DNA of 10,309 nucleotides from NCBI GenBank assembly GCA_964512385.1, contig CAZEHZ010000081.1:1-10309 (forward strand), read 5' to 3'. Source of the DNA: CALXXL01 sp964512385 (GTDB lineage Bacteria; Verrucomicrobiota; Lentisphaeria; Victivallales; Victivallaceae). Below, in pieces: positions 1 through 8,040 of the stretch. The translations under genes and the position numbers were made by a program. The notes under the pieces were generated by a model. The model did not search any database, was not told where the DNA came from, and worked only from the letters and a program-made list of their open reading frames with translations. Each line of letters begins with the position of its first letter. The first letter of the stretch is position 1.

Positions 1-44
1 ATAAATATAATATGAAAACGATTAAAAACAATCAATATTATATA

Positions 45-61
45 AAAAAGCCCGGCTTTTT
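45..61 (+). terminator. Possible weak hairpin terminator of an upstream gene
   Basis: AAAAAGC (45-51) and GCTTTTT (55-61) can pair around a three-base loop, with the T-run on the 3' side. Only two pairs are G-C, so it would be a weak terminator. It sits where the end of a gene left of the window could lie, upstream of the HdeD-like gene. This is a pattern match only. Confidence 0.25.
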
Positions 62-63
62 GA

Positions 64-91
64 TTGACTCCAACGATTTTGGCGTTACATT
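64..91 (+). promoter_or_regulatory. Candidate sigma70-type promoter for the HdeD-like gene
   Basis: TTGACT (64-69) matches five of six bases of the -35 consensus. TACATT (86-91), 16 bases later, matches four of six of the -10 consensus. The gene begins at 123, leaving a leader of roughly 25 bases with a good ribosome binding site. The -10 is imperfect, so this is tentative. Confidence 0.35.
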
Positions 92-122
92 AAAGACTAT
101 AACAATATGGAGGGCCGTGATT

Positions 123-671
123 ATGAACAGTTTTATGGACATGGGAAAACAGATTTTTTGGCAGAATAATTGGAAAACCGTTATTTTCCGGGGGATTCTA
201 ATGACGCTTTTGGGGGTATGTTTTATCGCCAACCCGATGGCTACGGTAAAAGTTCTTACCTATCTATTCGGCATTATGCTGGTAATGATTGGGATTATGA
301 TGCTCAGCACCAGCGGTAAAGTTGCCATGCCGGTTCTGCGCACCAGTATGCAAACCATTGCGGTACTCTTGTTGCTGGTTGGTCTGGTAATGATGCTGAT
401 TCCGATATTTGCGGCGGTAATGGTGGTGATCATTATTGCGTTTTTATCGCTGGGGCACGGCATACAGCAGATTATGGCCGCCGGAGTAATCAAGTCGGCC
501 AGAGGATATTTATGGCTTTCGGGCATTCTGTCGCTGTTGTTCGGGGTGGTGATTATACTGTCTCCGGGCAATGCGATTAGCGTATTCGGATTTATCATCG
601 GCATATATTTATTGGCCTTCGGTATCTTCACATTGTCTTTAGGTGGTGCTTTACGGCAAAAAAACCGGTAA
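123..671 (+). CDS. HdeD family (DUF308) integral membrane protein
   Basis: A 182-residue protein that is almost entirely hydrophobic. About six membrane segments can be seen at roughly residues 18-35, 41-59, 74-93, 94-115, 127-145 and 149-172, in paired hairpins with short loops and a basic C-terminus (RQKNR). The pattern of a TM pair with Gly-rich motifs and an NP after the first helix is typical of the DUF308/HdeD family. E. coli HdeD is linked to acid resistance, but the molecular role of the family is not established, so no specific function is claimed. I chose ATG at 123 because GGAGGG (109-114) lies 8 bases before it. The same frame is open back to 12, but that extension has no RBS and a composition unlike the family. 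The next gene has its own promoter, so this is probably a single-gene unit. Confidence 0.8.
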   Translation: MNSFMDMGKQIFWQNNWKTVIFRGILMTLLGVCFIANPMATVKVLTYLFGIMLVMIGIMMLSTSGKVAMPVLRTSMQTIAVLLLLVGLVMMLIPIFAAVMVVIIIAFLSLGHGIQQIMAAGVIKSARGYLWLSGILSLLFGVVIILSPGNAISVFGFIIGIYLLAFGIFTLSLGGALRQKNR

Positions 672-677
672 TCGGGT

Positions 678-708
678 TTGACAATTAGCAGAATTGATGC
701 AATATTAT
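678..708 (+). promoter_or_regulatory. Probable sigma70-type promoter of the lptD operon
   Basis: A perfect -35 hexamer TTGACA (678-683) is followed by an AT-rich stretch. TATTAT (703-708, 19-base spacer) matches five of six -10 bases; AATATT (701-706, 17-base spacer) matches four. Transcription would begin near 715 and reach the TTG start of lptD at 750. It is the only promoter-like sequence I see before the five-gene plus-strand run. Confidence 0.55.
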
Positions 709-735
709 AGAGTCTTTATATTAAAAAACCGGAAC

Positions 736-740
736 AGGAG
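736..740 (+). promoter_or_regulatory. Ribosome binding site deciding the TTG start of lptD
   Basis: AGGAG ends 9 bases before a TTG at 750. This spacing favours TTG 750 over the internal ATG at 771. It also keeps the two lysines needed for the N-region of the signal peptide. Confidence 0.65.
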
Positions 741-749
741 TCGGACGGG

Positions 750-3380
750 TTGAAAAATTTGCTGAAAAATATGGCAATGGTGGTGGCGGCAGTCTGCTTG
801 TCGTACTATGCGGAAGCCTTTGACGGGATTGATTTTGACCGGCAAAATTTGGCGGAACTGAAAGACGCCCGTGCCGATCAATGGAATATTGTCGGTAATA
901 CATTGATTATTAAAGGTAATGTTTACATTCCATTTGGTGATTTAACGGTATATGCCGATTCTGCAGTAATCGATTTGGATAGCCGGGATGCCGAAATTAC
1001 CGGCAATATTCGGGCGTTCCGGGTTCGTCGGCTGCCAATGACGTTAAGTATTGACGAACTGATTGAACTGCGCCGCAATCCCATGCTGAGTATTAAAATA
1101 GACTCGTATGTGGCTGATCCGCTGGGCGAACAGAAAATTAAAGCCACCGTTTTTCAGCGTGGCGACTATATAAAAGCCCGTCGCCTGGCCGCCAATCTGG
1201 ATACCGGCATGGCGGAATTTAATGATGTGGATATCTTATTCAGCAACTTTGGTGCCAAAGCCGCCCGCGGTATTCGTAAACCCGGCGGTGAAATTACGCT
1301 GGAAGATGCCGAAATCACCTCCTGTAATTATATGCAGGATGATAACGCCCACTATTCCATGAAGGCCGGAAAGGTGGAAGTTATTCCGCATGAAACCGCC
1401 GCCTTGGGGCTGGGCAATACCGATAATGACTTGGGTGAACACAGCTTCCGGGCTTATAATGTGCAGTTAAAGGCCTACGGCGTACCGCTGCTGTGGATTC
1501 CCTTTATGTATAAACCGAAAGACGAAAGTCCGGGGTTGTTTAAATTTCAGGTAGGCGACAACAGCGACTGGGGCTTCTATATAATGGCCTCTAAACGGTT
1601 TGATTTGACGGACAATCCGTATTCATCGGTAAAACTTCTGGCTGACTTCTTTAACATGCGCGGTTTTGGTTACGGTGCTGATGCTGAAGCAATTACGGCA
1701 GATTCTAAAACCGAAGTTTTTGGCTATGGTATCTATGATATGCGCCCGTATTACAGCAGTGAAGTGGAAAAGAAAGGCCGTTTGGAAATTCCGCATCAGC
1801 GTTATGATTTCAGAATCAGCAATGTTTCCCATATAACGCCGCGTTTAGACTTCCGCGGGCATTTTGAACTGCTGAGCGACATGTATTTTCTGGAAGATTT
1901 TTATCGTTACAGATTTAACAACAATCCGGAACCGGCCACTTATGCGGCGTTGGAATATCAGTTTAACCGGGTTTCCACCGCTTTATATTTGCGGCCCCGG
2001 GTAAACACGTTTTTCACCACTGTGGAAAAGTTACCGGAATGGCGTATGGATGTACCCCGTCAGCAGGTGTTCGGGTCTAAATATCTGTATTATCAGAGTG
2101 AAACCAGCGCCGACTATCTGCAAATGAAGTGGCGCAGTTATGACAAACCACTCCCCAAAGGCTATCAGGACCCGGATGATTACCAGTCCGGCCGTTTTGA
2201 CACGGTGCACTTTTTGTATATGCCGTTGCGTTTTGCCGGAATAAACTTGATTCCCCGTATCGGCGGCCGTTTTACCGCCTACAGCAATTCGTCTAAAACC
2301 AAAGTGGCTGAACGGGATTTGAATTCCATGTTTGTGATGACCCGGCCGGAGGGTTTTTATCGGCTGGATTATAATCAGTATGATAATGACGGCGGCACCG
2401 TGGGGCGTTTTATCGGTGAATTCGGGGCCGAGGCCAACACTAAATTTTCCCGCTCATGGCAGAACGTCCGTAACGCCTACTGGCGGCTGGACGGCTTGCG
2501 GCATGTGTTGGAACCGTATGTGAATTATACATTTATACCACGCCCGTCGGAATCCAGAGACCATATCTATTATTTTGATGATATCGACCGTATTCAGGAA
2601 CAGAACTTTTTCCGTTTGGGGACCCGCAACCGTTTGGAAACCAGACGAGGCAATTTCGGCAGTGAACAGATTACCGAAATTTTCAGCATGGAAAACTATT
2701 GGGATGTGTTTATGGACCATCAGGACGGCATGAACTCCATTGGCGACTTCTGTACTCGTTTGGAGTTTAAACCGGGTAACGGCTTCAGTGTTGACACGTT
2801 GTTCAGCATCGACGCCGGCGGCAATAATGACCATGATGTAGAGGCTAATCGGCGTGGACGCCCCGCCGGGCGCCCCGGTATAGACAACAGCTGGCTGAAT
2901 ATGTGGGAAATTAATTTCCGTTATGAACTGTTCAGGGATTGTCAAATTACACTGGGTTATGTCTATCAGGATGCGTATGCCACCCGTTCAACATATTCAA
3001 TGGGCAGTACGCTGTCCTTACTGCAGGGCGGCAGTTTCTTTGATAAATATTACGAAGACCGTATGCAGAATATTCGTTTCGGCTTTACCTTGCCATTGTC
3101 CACCGACCGTTCATTCCGCGGTGCTTATGACATGTATTATGACTTTGAAGCCGGCAATTTACGTGAACAGCGTATAAAATTGATTAAAACACTGCACTGC
3201 TGGGAAGTTGCCGCAGAGTTTGCAGTGGAAAAAGATTACGACAGCGACGGCGATAAAGAATATAACTATTCGGTAATGGCCACCGCATATCTTACCGGTC
3301 TTTTAGGCCCGGCACAACAAGCTCAAAGTGCTATCCAAAAAGGCTTTGCAGACATGAAAAATGACAATTTGAACTTCTAA
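750..3380 (+). CDS. lptD: LPS-assembly outer membrane protein LptD (OstA/Imp)
   Basis: An 876-residue exported protein, likely the outer-membrane beta-barrel that inserts LPS into the outer leaflet with the lipoprotein LptE after delivery across the periplasm by LptA. The TTG start gives a signal peptide with basic N-region (MKNLLKN), hydrophobic core and AEA|F cleavage site near residue 23. Residues about 45-190 form an OstA/LptA-like beta-jellyroll region (alternating GNVYIP, VYADSAVIDL, EITGNIR strands). Near residues 189-265 is the LptD-type barrel entry, with ITSC then the YGVPLLWIPFMYKP segment, matching the family's IP-x-x-x-P-F motif. The rest is Tyr/Phe/Arg-rich alternating strands of a large barrel. 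C192 and C817 (TLHCWE) sit where E. coli LptD has disulphide-forming cysteines, though the paired C-terminal Cys-Cys is a single Cys here. E. coli LptD is 784 residues. It heads a run with the heptose epimerase hldD 17 bases downstream, fitting an LPS role. Confidence 0.85.
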   Translation: MKNLLKNMAMVVAAVCLSYYAEAFDGIDFDRQNLAELKDARADQWNIVGNTLIIKGNVYIPFGDLTVYADSAVIDLDSRDAEITGNIRAFRVRRLPMTLSIDELIELRRNPMLSIKIDSYVADPLGEQKIKATVFQRGDYIKARRLAANLDTGMAEFNDVDILFSNFGAKAARGIRKPGGEITLEDAEITSCNYMQDDNAHYSMKAGKVEVIPHETAALGLGNTDNDLGEHSFRAYNVQLKAYGVPLLWIPFMYKPKDESPGLFKFQVGDNSDWGFYIMASKRFDLTDNPYSSVKLLADFFNMRGFGYGADAEAITADSKTEVFGYGIYDMRPYYSSEVEKKGRLEIPHQRYDFRISNVSHITPRLDFRGHFELLSDMYFLEDFYRYRFNNNPEPATYAALEYQFNRVSTALYLRPRVNTFFTTVEKLPEWRMDVPRQQVFGSKYLYYQSETSADYLQMKWRSYDKPLPKGYQDPDDYQSGRFDTVHFLYMPLRFAGINLIPRIGGRFTAYSNSSKTKVAERDLNSMFVMTRPEGFYRLDYNQYDNDGGTVGRFIGEFGAEANTKFSRSWQNVRNAYWRLDGLRHVLEPYVNYTFIPRPSESRDHIYYFDDIDRIQEQNFFRLGTRNRLETRRGNFGSEQITEIFSMENYWDVFMDHQDGMNSIGDFCTRLEFKPGNGFSVDTLFSIDAGGNNDHDVEANRRGRPAGRPGIDNSWLNMWEINFRYELFRDCQITLGYVYQDAYATRSTYSMGSTLSLLQGGSFFDKYYEDRMQNIRFGFTLPLSTDRSFRGAYDMYYDFEAGNLREQRIKLIKTLHCWEVAAEFAVEKDYDSDGDKEYNYSVMATAYLTGLLGPAQQAQSAIQKGFADMKNDNLNF

Positions 3381-3397
3381 AACCTGGAAAACATCTT

Positions 3398-4375
3398 ATG
3401 TATATTGTAACCGGAGCGGCCGGCTTAATCGGCAGTGGAATTATTTGGGGACTGAATCGGCGTAACATCACCGATATTTTGGCGGTAGACCACCTTAATC
3501 ACAGCGAAAAATGGAAAAATTTGCGGGCATTACGCTATGCCGACTATTTGGAACGTGAAGATTTTCTAGCCAAATTACAAGCCGGCGACTACGACCATGC
3601 GGCTATCGAAGGGATTTTTCATCTGGGTGCCTGTTCCGCCACCACCGAACGGGATGCCACGTATTTAGTGCATAATAACTTTGAATACACCAAAACGCTG
3701 GCGCTTTTTGCGGCGCGTAAAAACATCCGCATGATTTATGCCTCCAGTTGCGCCACCTATGGCGACGGGGCGTTCGGTTATGTGGATGATGAGGCGGAAA
3801 TTGAGCAGTTACGCCCGTTGAATATGTATGGTTACAGCAAGCAGATGTTTGACTTATGGGCCAAACGCAACGGCTTATTATCGCATTTAGCGGGTTGCAA
3901 ATTTTCTAATGTTTACGGTGCCAATGAACACCATAAAGCCGACATGCGTTCCGTAGTTATGCGGGCTTATGAACAGATTACCGCCGACGGTAAATTAAAG
4001 TTATTCAAATCTTACAAGCCGGAATATGCCGACGGCGAACAGATGCGGGACTTTCTGTATATTAAAGACGCCGTGGATATGGTGTTGTTTTTGTTTGACT
4101 CTAAGGCGGCCGGGTTGTTCAATATCGGCAGCGGGCGGGCGGAAACCTGGAATGCGCTGGCCGGTGCCGCATTTAAAGCGTTAAATGTGCCGATAAATAT
4201 TGAATATATAGACATGCCGGAGTCGTTAAAAGCTAAATATCAGTATTATACCTGCACCGACATGACCAAACTGTGCAGTCTGGGTTGGACTCGCCCGGCA
4301 ATGAGTTTGGACGATGCGGTGTATGACTATTATGTGAATTACCAAATTCCCGGAAAGCTGTTGGGGGACGAATAA
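3398..4375 (+). CDS. hldD: ADP-L-glycero-D-manno-heptose 6-epimerase
   Basis: A 325-residue extended short-chain dehydrogenase that would convert ADP-D-glycero-D-manno-heptose to the L-glycero form, the activated heptose of the LPS inner core, using bound NADP in the cytoplasm. Residues 1-12 carry the Rossmann glycine motif (VTGAAGLIG). GACSATTE at 78-85 matches the GACSSTTE signature of E. coli HldD. YASSCATYG (114-122) contains the catalytic serine region and Y144-x-x-x-K148 (YGYSK) is the active-site pair. KFSNVYGANEHHK near 185-195, RDFLYIKDAVD and FNIGSGRAETW follow the family order to the end. Length is close to E. coli HldD (310). ATG 3398 has a modest GGA-type RBS 9-10 bases upstream. 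It follows lptD by 17 bases and ends 2 bases before the methyltransferase gene, so it is almost surely cotranscribed. Confidence 0.93.
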   Translation: MYIVTGAAGLIGSGIIWGLNRRNITDILAVDHLNHSEKWKNLRALRYADYLEREDFLAKLQAGDYDHAAIEGIFHLGACSATTERDATYLVHNNFEYTKTLALFAARKNIRMIYASSCATYGDGAFGYVDDEAEIEQLRPLNMYGYSKQMFDLWAKRNGLLSHLAGCKFSNVYGANEHHKADMRSVVMRAYEQITADGKLKLFKSYKPEYADGEQMRDFLYIKDAVDMVLFLFDSKAAGLFNIGSGRAETWNALAGAAFKALNVPINIEYIDMPESLKAKYQYYTCTDMTKLCSLGWTRPAMSLDDAVYDYYVNYQIPGKLLGDE

Positions 4376-4377
4376 TT

Positions 4378-5619
4378 ATGATGCACATAGAAAGTGCGAC
4401 GCCTCCCGCAGTGCAGATTTTGGATGCGGCACTTTCCGCATTGGCATTGTGGACGTCTAAACAAATCAGCATAGATGACTTTTTGGAGTTTCACCTCACC
4501 TGCCCCGAATATCGGCGGAGTGTGGCCAATCTGCTATTCACCTATTTCCGGCGTAAAAAGTTTATTGACCGTACTTTACGGGCTAATATCCCCAAGCGGC
4601 CGATTCCGGAACTTGAACAATTACTGCAAATTGCGGCTACTCAGATTATATTTCAGACCGGACTGCCGCAGCAAGTGGCGGTAAGCGTGGCGGTGGATAT
4701 GGCCAAAATGCAGTTTGGCGACATTGTCGGCGGCTTTGTAAATGCGGTTTTACGGAAAATTTGTGACATCCCAGTGCCGGTGGACAATCGGGCGGTAACG
4801 GTTTTTCCGCCGGAATTATACAAAAAATGGAAAAAAATCATGCCTCGGAAAGTAGAGGAGTTGGCCGCCGCATTTCTGGTTCCGGCAGAATTCACCTGCC
4901 GTGATGTGGGCGAAAATCATTTGGACACCGAAAGATTTGCGGCCACCCCCATTGAAACCGAATTTACCGGGCAATACCGTTTTTATCAGGTGGGTAATCC
5001 CGCCGAATTGTTATCCTCCGGCGAATTAGCGGCCGGGCGGGTGTATATTCAAGACCCGGCCACGGCATTAAGTATTTCATTATTAGAACTTAACGGCAAT
5101 GAGCGGGTGGTTGATTTATGTGCGGCGCCGGGTGGCAAGAGTTTGCTGGCAGCGGAAAAATTGACGGAACAGGGCTTTTTACTGGCCTCGGATCGTTCCG
5201 AAAAACGCCAAAAGTTGACGGAACAAAATTTCCGCAATATCAAGCCAATCGTGCCATATAAGATTCAAGCCGTAGACGCCATGTGTGTGGACGGTGAATT
5301 TGATGTGGTATTTTGCGATGTTCCGTGTTCCAACACCGGGGTATTTCGGCGGCGGCCGGATGCGTTATGGCGTTACAGTGAACGCCAGTTGCAGGAGTTG
5401 AATCAAATTCAGATGTCGATTTTGGAACATGCGGCCACGCTGGTGAAAACCGGCGGAAAACTGGTCTATTCCACCTGCAGTATCGAGCCGGTGGAAAACG
5501 GCAATATGGTGGCGGATTTTTTACGCAGTCACAGTTTGTTCACGCTGATCAAACAGCGACAATGCTATCCAAACCCTTATTACGACGGCGCTTACGCCGC
5601 AGTTATGCAGAAAAATTAG
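4378..5619 (+). CDS. rsmB: RsmB-type 16S rRNA (cytosine(967)-C5)-methyltransferase
   Basis: A 413-residue SAM-dependent RNA m5C methyltransferase of the NOL1/NOP2/Sun group. Residues about 10-135 form a NusB-like helical RNA-binding domain (LLQIAATQIIF, VAVDMAK, GFVNAVLRKI), which with the C-terminal catalytic domain is the RsmB architecture; E. coli RsmB is 429 residues. The SAM-binding motif DLCAAPGGK is at 246-254. DVPCSNTG carries C317 and YSTCSIEPVEN carries C367; in this family the TCS cysteine attacks C6 of cytosine and the PC cysteine assists product release. RRRPDALWR after motif IV is also typical. Two adjacent ATGs (4378 and 4381) are possible; GGGGGA (4363-4368), inside the end of hldD, fits the first with 9 bases. 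The two-base gap to hldD suggests translational coupling. The exact rRNA target is inferred from architecture. Confidence 0.88.
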   Translation: MMHIESATPPAVQILDAALSALALWTSKQISIDDFLEFHLTCPEYRRSVANLLFTYFRRKKFIDRTLRANIPKRPIPELEQLLQIAATQIIFQTGLPQQVAVSVAVDMAKMQFGDIVGGFVNAVLRKICDIPVPVDNRAVTVFPPELYKKWKKIMPRKVEELAAAFLVPAEFTCRDVGENHLDTERFAATPIETEFTGQYRFYQVGNPAELLSSGELAAGRVYIQDPATALSISLLELNGNERVVDLCAAPGGKSLLAAEKLTEQGFLLASDRSEKRQKLTEQNFRNIKPIVPYKIQAVDAMCVDGEFDVVFCDVPCSNTGVFRRRPDALWRYSERQLQELNQIQMSILEHAATLVKTGGKLVYSTCSIEPVENGNMVADFLRSHSLFTLIKQRQCYPNPYYDGAYAAVMQKN

Positions 5620-5655
5620 AGATTTTTGGGAACTTGAATCAGGAGTATATATAAA

Positions 5656-6945
5656 ATGAGTATTTATCAGGAATTAAAGGCGCGTCAGTTCATCTATCAG
5701 GAAACCGACGCCGAGAATATTGAGAAGTTGTTAGCCACCGAAAAGGTAACCTTTTATGTGGGTTTTGACCCGACCGGGAACAGTTTGCACGTGGGGCATT
5801 TGCTCCCGATAATGGCCATGCGTATTTTACAGCAGGCCGGACACGTGCCAATTGTGCTGGTGGGCGGCGCTACGGCTCGAATCGGTGATCCGTCCGGCCG
5901 TATCAGCGCCCGGCCGATTTTAACGGTGGACGAGATTAATCATAATGTCGAATGCCTGAAATCGCAGTTGTCCCGTTTTATCAAAGTTGAAGCCGGGCAG
6001 TGCCATTTTGTCAACAATGCCGATTGGCTTTGCCAGTTAAATTACATTGATTTTCTGCGTGATATCGGGCCGAAATTCAGCGTAAACCGCATGTTGGCAC
6101 AGGATTCGGTAAAACAGCGTTTGGAAAACGGCTTGAGTTTTCTGGAATTTAACTACTCGATTTTACAGGCTTACGACTTTTATCATTTGAATAAAACCTT
6201 AGGCTGCAAAATGGAATTTGGCGGTCAGGACCAATGGGGTAACATGGTTTCCGGCGTAGAGTTGACCCGTAAAATGACTCAGCAGGAGGTCTTTGCCATG
6301 ACATTCCCGCTGCTGCTGGACAGTAACGGCCAGAAATTCGGCAAAACCGCCGGCGGCAACAACGTATGGCTGGATGTTGAACGTACCAGCGTATTTGACT
6401 ACTACCAGTTCTGGCGGAATTGTGAAGACGTTCAGCTGGAAAAGTTACTGTTCACATTCAGCACGCTTCCGGTGGATGAAATCAAGCGTTTAGCCGCCGG
6501 AACTACGGCGCAGGAACTCAACCGGGCCAAAGAAATTCTGGCATACGAGGCTACATGTTTGGCTCATGGCGCCGATGCCGCCGGCAAAGCGTTTGTTACC
6601 GCCGGCACCAAATTCGGTTTTGCCGCCCCGGAATGCACTATTGCCACCAGCAGTAAAGTTGCGCAAATCAATCCTCGCACCGCCGTCGCCGCCGCCCTGC
6701 CCACAGTGGCAATACCGGCCGACAAATTTGAAAACGGCGAAATTTGGGTGGTGAAATTATTGGTGGAAGCCGGCATGTGCAATAGTAACGGTGATGCCCG
6801 TCGTTTGATTCAAGGCGGCGGTGCTTATATTAATGATGAACGGATCGCTTCGGCGGATGCCACCGTGAAGATTGCCGACTTAAACGGCGACGGCATAGTG
6901 ATAAAAGCCGGAAAAAAGAGTATGAAACGGGTAATTTTGGGGTAA
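5656..6945 (+). CDS. tyrS: Tyrosyl-tRNA synthetase (TyrS, class Ic)
   Basis: A 429-residue enzyme that charges tRNA-Tyr with tyrosine. The class I signatures are clear: FYVGFDPTGNSLHVGH (33-48, the HIGH box as HVGH) and KFGKT (227-231, the KMSKS equivalent). Between them lie the tyrosine- and KMSKS-loop-associated segments GGATARIGDPSGR (70-82), YSILQAYDF (167-175) and GGQDQWGN (189-196). Residues about 365-429 form a C-terminal S4 RNA-binding domain (AGMCNSNGDARRLIQGGGAYIN), as in the E. coli-type TyrS. Length matches E. coli TyrS (424). AGGAG (5641-5645) is 10 bases before the ATG. The 36-base gap from rsmB shows no T-box or other leader structure, so expression probably comes from the upstream operon promoter. 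Confidence 0.97.
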   Translation: MSIYQELKARQFIYQETDAENIEKLLATEKVTFYVGFDPTGNSLHVGHLLPIMAMRILQQAGHVPIVLVGGATARIGDPSGRISARPILTVDEINHNVECLKSQLSRFIKVEAGQCHFVNNADWLCQLNYIDFLRDIGPKFSVNRMLAQDSVKQRLENGLSFLEFNYSILQAYDFYHLNKTLGCKMEFGGQDQWGNMVSGVELTRKMTQQEVFAMTFPLLLDSNGQKFGKTAGGNNVWLDVERTSVFDYYQFWRNCEDVQLEKLLFTFSTLPVDEIKRLAAGTTAQELNRAKEILAYEATCLAHGADAAGKAFVTAGTKFGFAAPECTIATSSKVAQINPRTAVAAALPTVAIPADKFENGEIWVVKLLVEAGMCNSNGDARRLIQGGGAYINDERIASADATVKIADLNGDGIVIKAGKKSMKRVILG

Positions 6946-6953
6946 AATAAAAA

Positions 6954-7799
6954 ATGAAAAAGTTTATACTTACCATGCTCATGCTGGTTGTCGGCCTGAT
7001 AACTTGGGCGGAAATTCAAATTAAGGACGGTCAGAAAGTGGCGTTTTTAGGCGACTCGATCACCTACTACGGCACGGCGGTTCCGGCCGGCTACTGTAAA
7101 CTGGTTGAAAGTGCGTTAAAGCAGCAAAACTTAAATGTCGAAATGATATTTTCCGGCATCAGCGGGCATAAATCCAATCAGATGCTGGCTCGGCTTGATG
7201 CTGACGTTCTGGCCGCTAAACCGGACTGGATGTTGTTGTCCTGCGGCGTAAATGATGTATGGCACGGCGAAAATGGAGTTCCATTGCCGGAGTATAAACA
7301 AAATATAACCGCAATCATTGACCAAGCACAGGCCGCCGGCACCAAGGTAATTGTGCTGGCCGCTACAATGATTTTTGAAGACGCCGCTAATGATAACAAT
7401 CGTAAATTAGATGAATACAATGCGTTTTTAAAGCAGATTGCCGCCGAAAAGCAGTGTATTTTTGTGGATTTGAACACCGTTATGAAGCAGTACATTGCCA
7501 ATGCCGTTGCCAACGGCCGTACCGCCGGAACGTTGTTGACGATTGACGGCGTACACATGAATCCGCTGGGCAATATGATGATGGCAACGGAGATTCTGAA
7601 AAACGTCGGCTTTGACGATGCACAATTAACTGCCGTCCAACAACTTTGGCAACAGATTCCGGACGCCTGGACCATCAATGCCAGAACCGGAATCACCATT
7701 CAGCAATACCAGAAACTTGATGAGCTGGCGGCTAAAAACGGCATTTCCGTGCAGGAACAGCTTAACCGTTTAATTCAGCAGGATATTGCCGAGCTGTAA
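6954..7799 (+). CDS. Exported SGNH/GDSL-family hydrolase with a ribbon-helix-helix-like tail
   Basis: A 281-residue protein with a signal peptide (MKKF then a hydrophobic core to about residue 18, likely cut at TWA|EIQ), so it acts outside the cytoplasm. The SGNH esterase/lipase motifs are present: GDSIT with nucleophile S35 (block I), GISG near 68-71 (block II, oxyanion Gly), GVND with N100 (block III) and DGVHMN with D198 and H201 (block V). Catalysis as a serine esterase, possibly of acetylated polysaccharide, is expected of the family; the substrate cannot be read from the sequence. The last 37 residues (245-281) follow the family fold and read like a beta-strand plus two helices (ITIQQYQKLDELAAKNG, then SVQEQLNRLIQQ), resembling CopG/Arc-type ribbon-helix-helix. 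The ATG lies 8 bases after the tyrS stop; GGGG overlapping the tyrS end serves as RBS. It is the last gene before the terminator. Confidence 0.87.
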   Translation: MKKFILTMLMLVVGLITWAEIQIKDGQKVAFLGDSITYYGTAVPAGYCKLVESALKQQNLNVEMIFSGISGHKSNQMLARLDADVLAAKPDWMLLSCGVNDVWHGENGVPLPEYKQNITAIIDQAQAAGTKVIVLAATMIFEDAANDNNRKLDEYNAFLKQIAAEKQCIFVDLNTVMKQYIANAVANGRTAGTLLTIDGVHMNPLGNMMMATEILKNVGFDDAQLTAVQQLWQQIPDAWTINARTGITIQQYQKLDELAAKNGISVQEQLNRLIQQDIAEL

Positions 7800-7821
7800 A
7801 TTTTGCGCCTAAAAAATAACA

Positions 7822-7867
7822 ATGCCCCGGACAACGATTACCGTTTTCGGGGCATCAATTTTTATTT
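7822..7867 (+). terminator. Rho-independent terminator closing the lptD-tyrS operon
   Basis: ATGCCCCG (7822-7829) pairs perfectly with CGGGGCAT (7848-7855). Inside it AACG (7833-7836) pairs with CGTT (7842-7845) around loop ATTAC. The stem is followed by CAATTTTTATTT, a T-rich tract. It begins 23 bases after the hydrolase stop codon. On the minus strand the same stem is followed after 5 bases by TTTTTT (from 7816-7811), so it may also stop transcription arriving from the convergent cassette. Confidence 0.88.
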
Positions 7868-7868
7868 C

Positions 7869-7885
7869 AGTCGATTACGCAAAGG
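7869..7885 (+). repeat. Left terminal inverted repeat of the MITE-like element
   Basis: AGTCGATTACGCAAAGG, the imperfect inverse of the sequence at 8041-8058. It can also form a local hairpin with the bases just inside: GATTACGCA (7873-7881) pairs with TGCGTTAATC (7889-7898), with one bulged A. Confidence 0.6.
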
Positions 7886-8040
7886 CGATGCGTTAATCAA
7901 TGCAAGTGTTTCAGCGTTATGCCTTGTTGTTCCGACATATTAGTTGCCTGCACCGGAGAACTCCGCAACGCTTTTGTCCCAGCATGGACTGCGCCGCTCA
8001 TTTACTAAAGCTACTTGCCGCCTTGTCTACCACCAAAATC

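Noticed and set aside
12..122. N-terminal extension of the HdeD-like protein to an ATG at 12
   Set aside because: No RBS at 12, polar and Lys/Asn-rich sequence unlike the family, and a very good RBS eight bases before ATG 123.
2454..2945. 163-codon open frame on the minus strand within lptD
   Set aside because: It is opposite a well supported gene, shows no known family and has no RBS; a shadow of the lptD codon pattern.
5620..5655. T-box or other leader control before tyrS
   Set aside because: The gap is only 36 bases, too short for a T-box, and contains no stem or T-box sequence.
7178..7699. 173-codon open frame on the minus strand within the SGNH hydrolase gene
   Set aside because: Antisense to a gene with all catalytic motifs; no family features, so a shadow frame.
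7903..8004. Small reading frames in the 190-bp element (34 codons minus, 29 codons plus)
   Set aside because: No RBS, no recognisable family, and they lie among inverted repeats on both strands.
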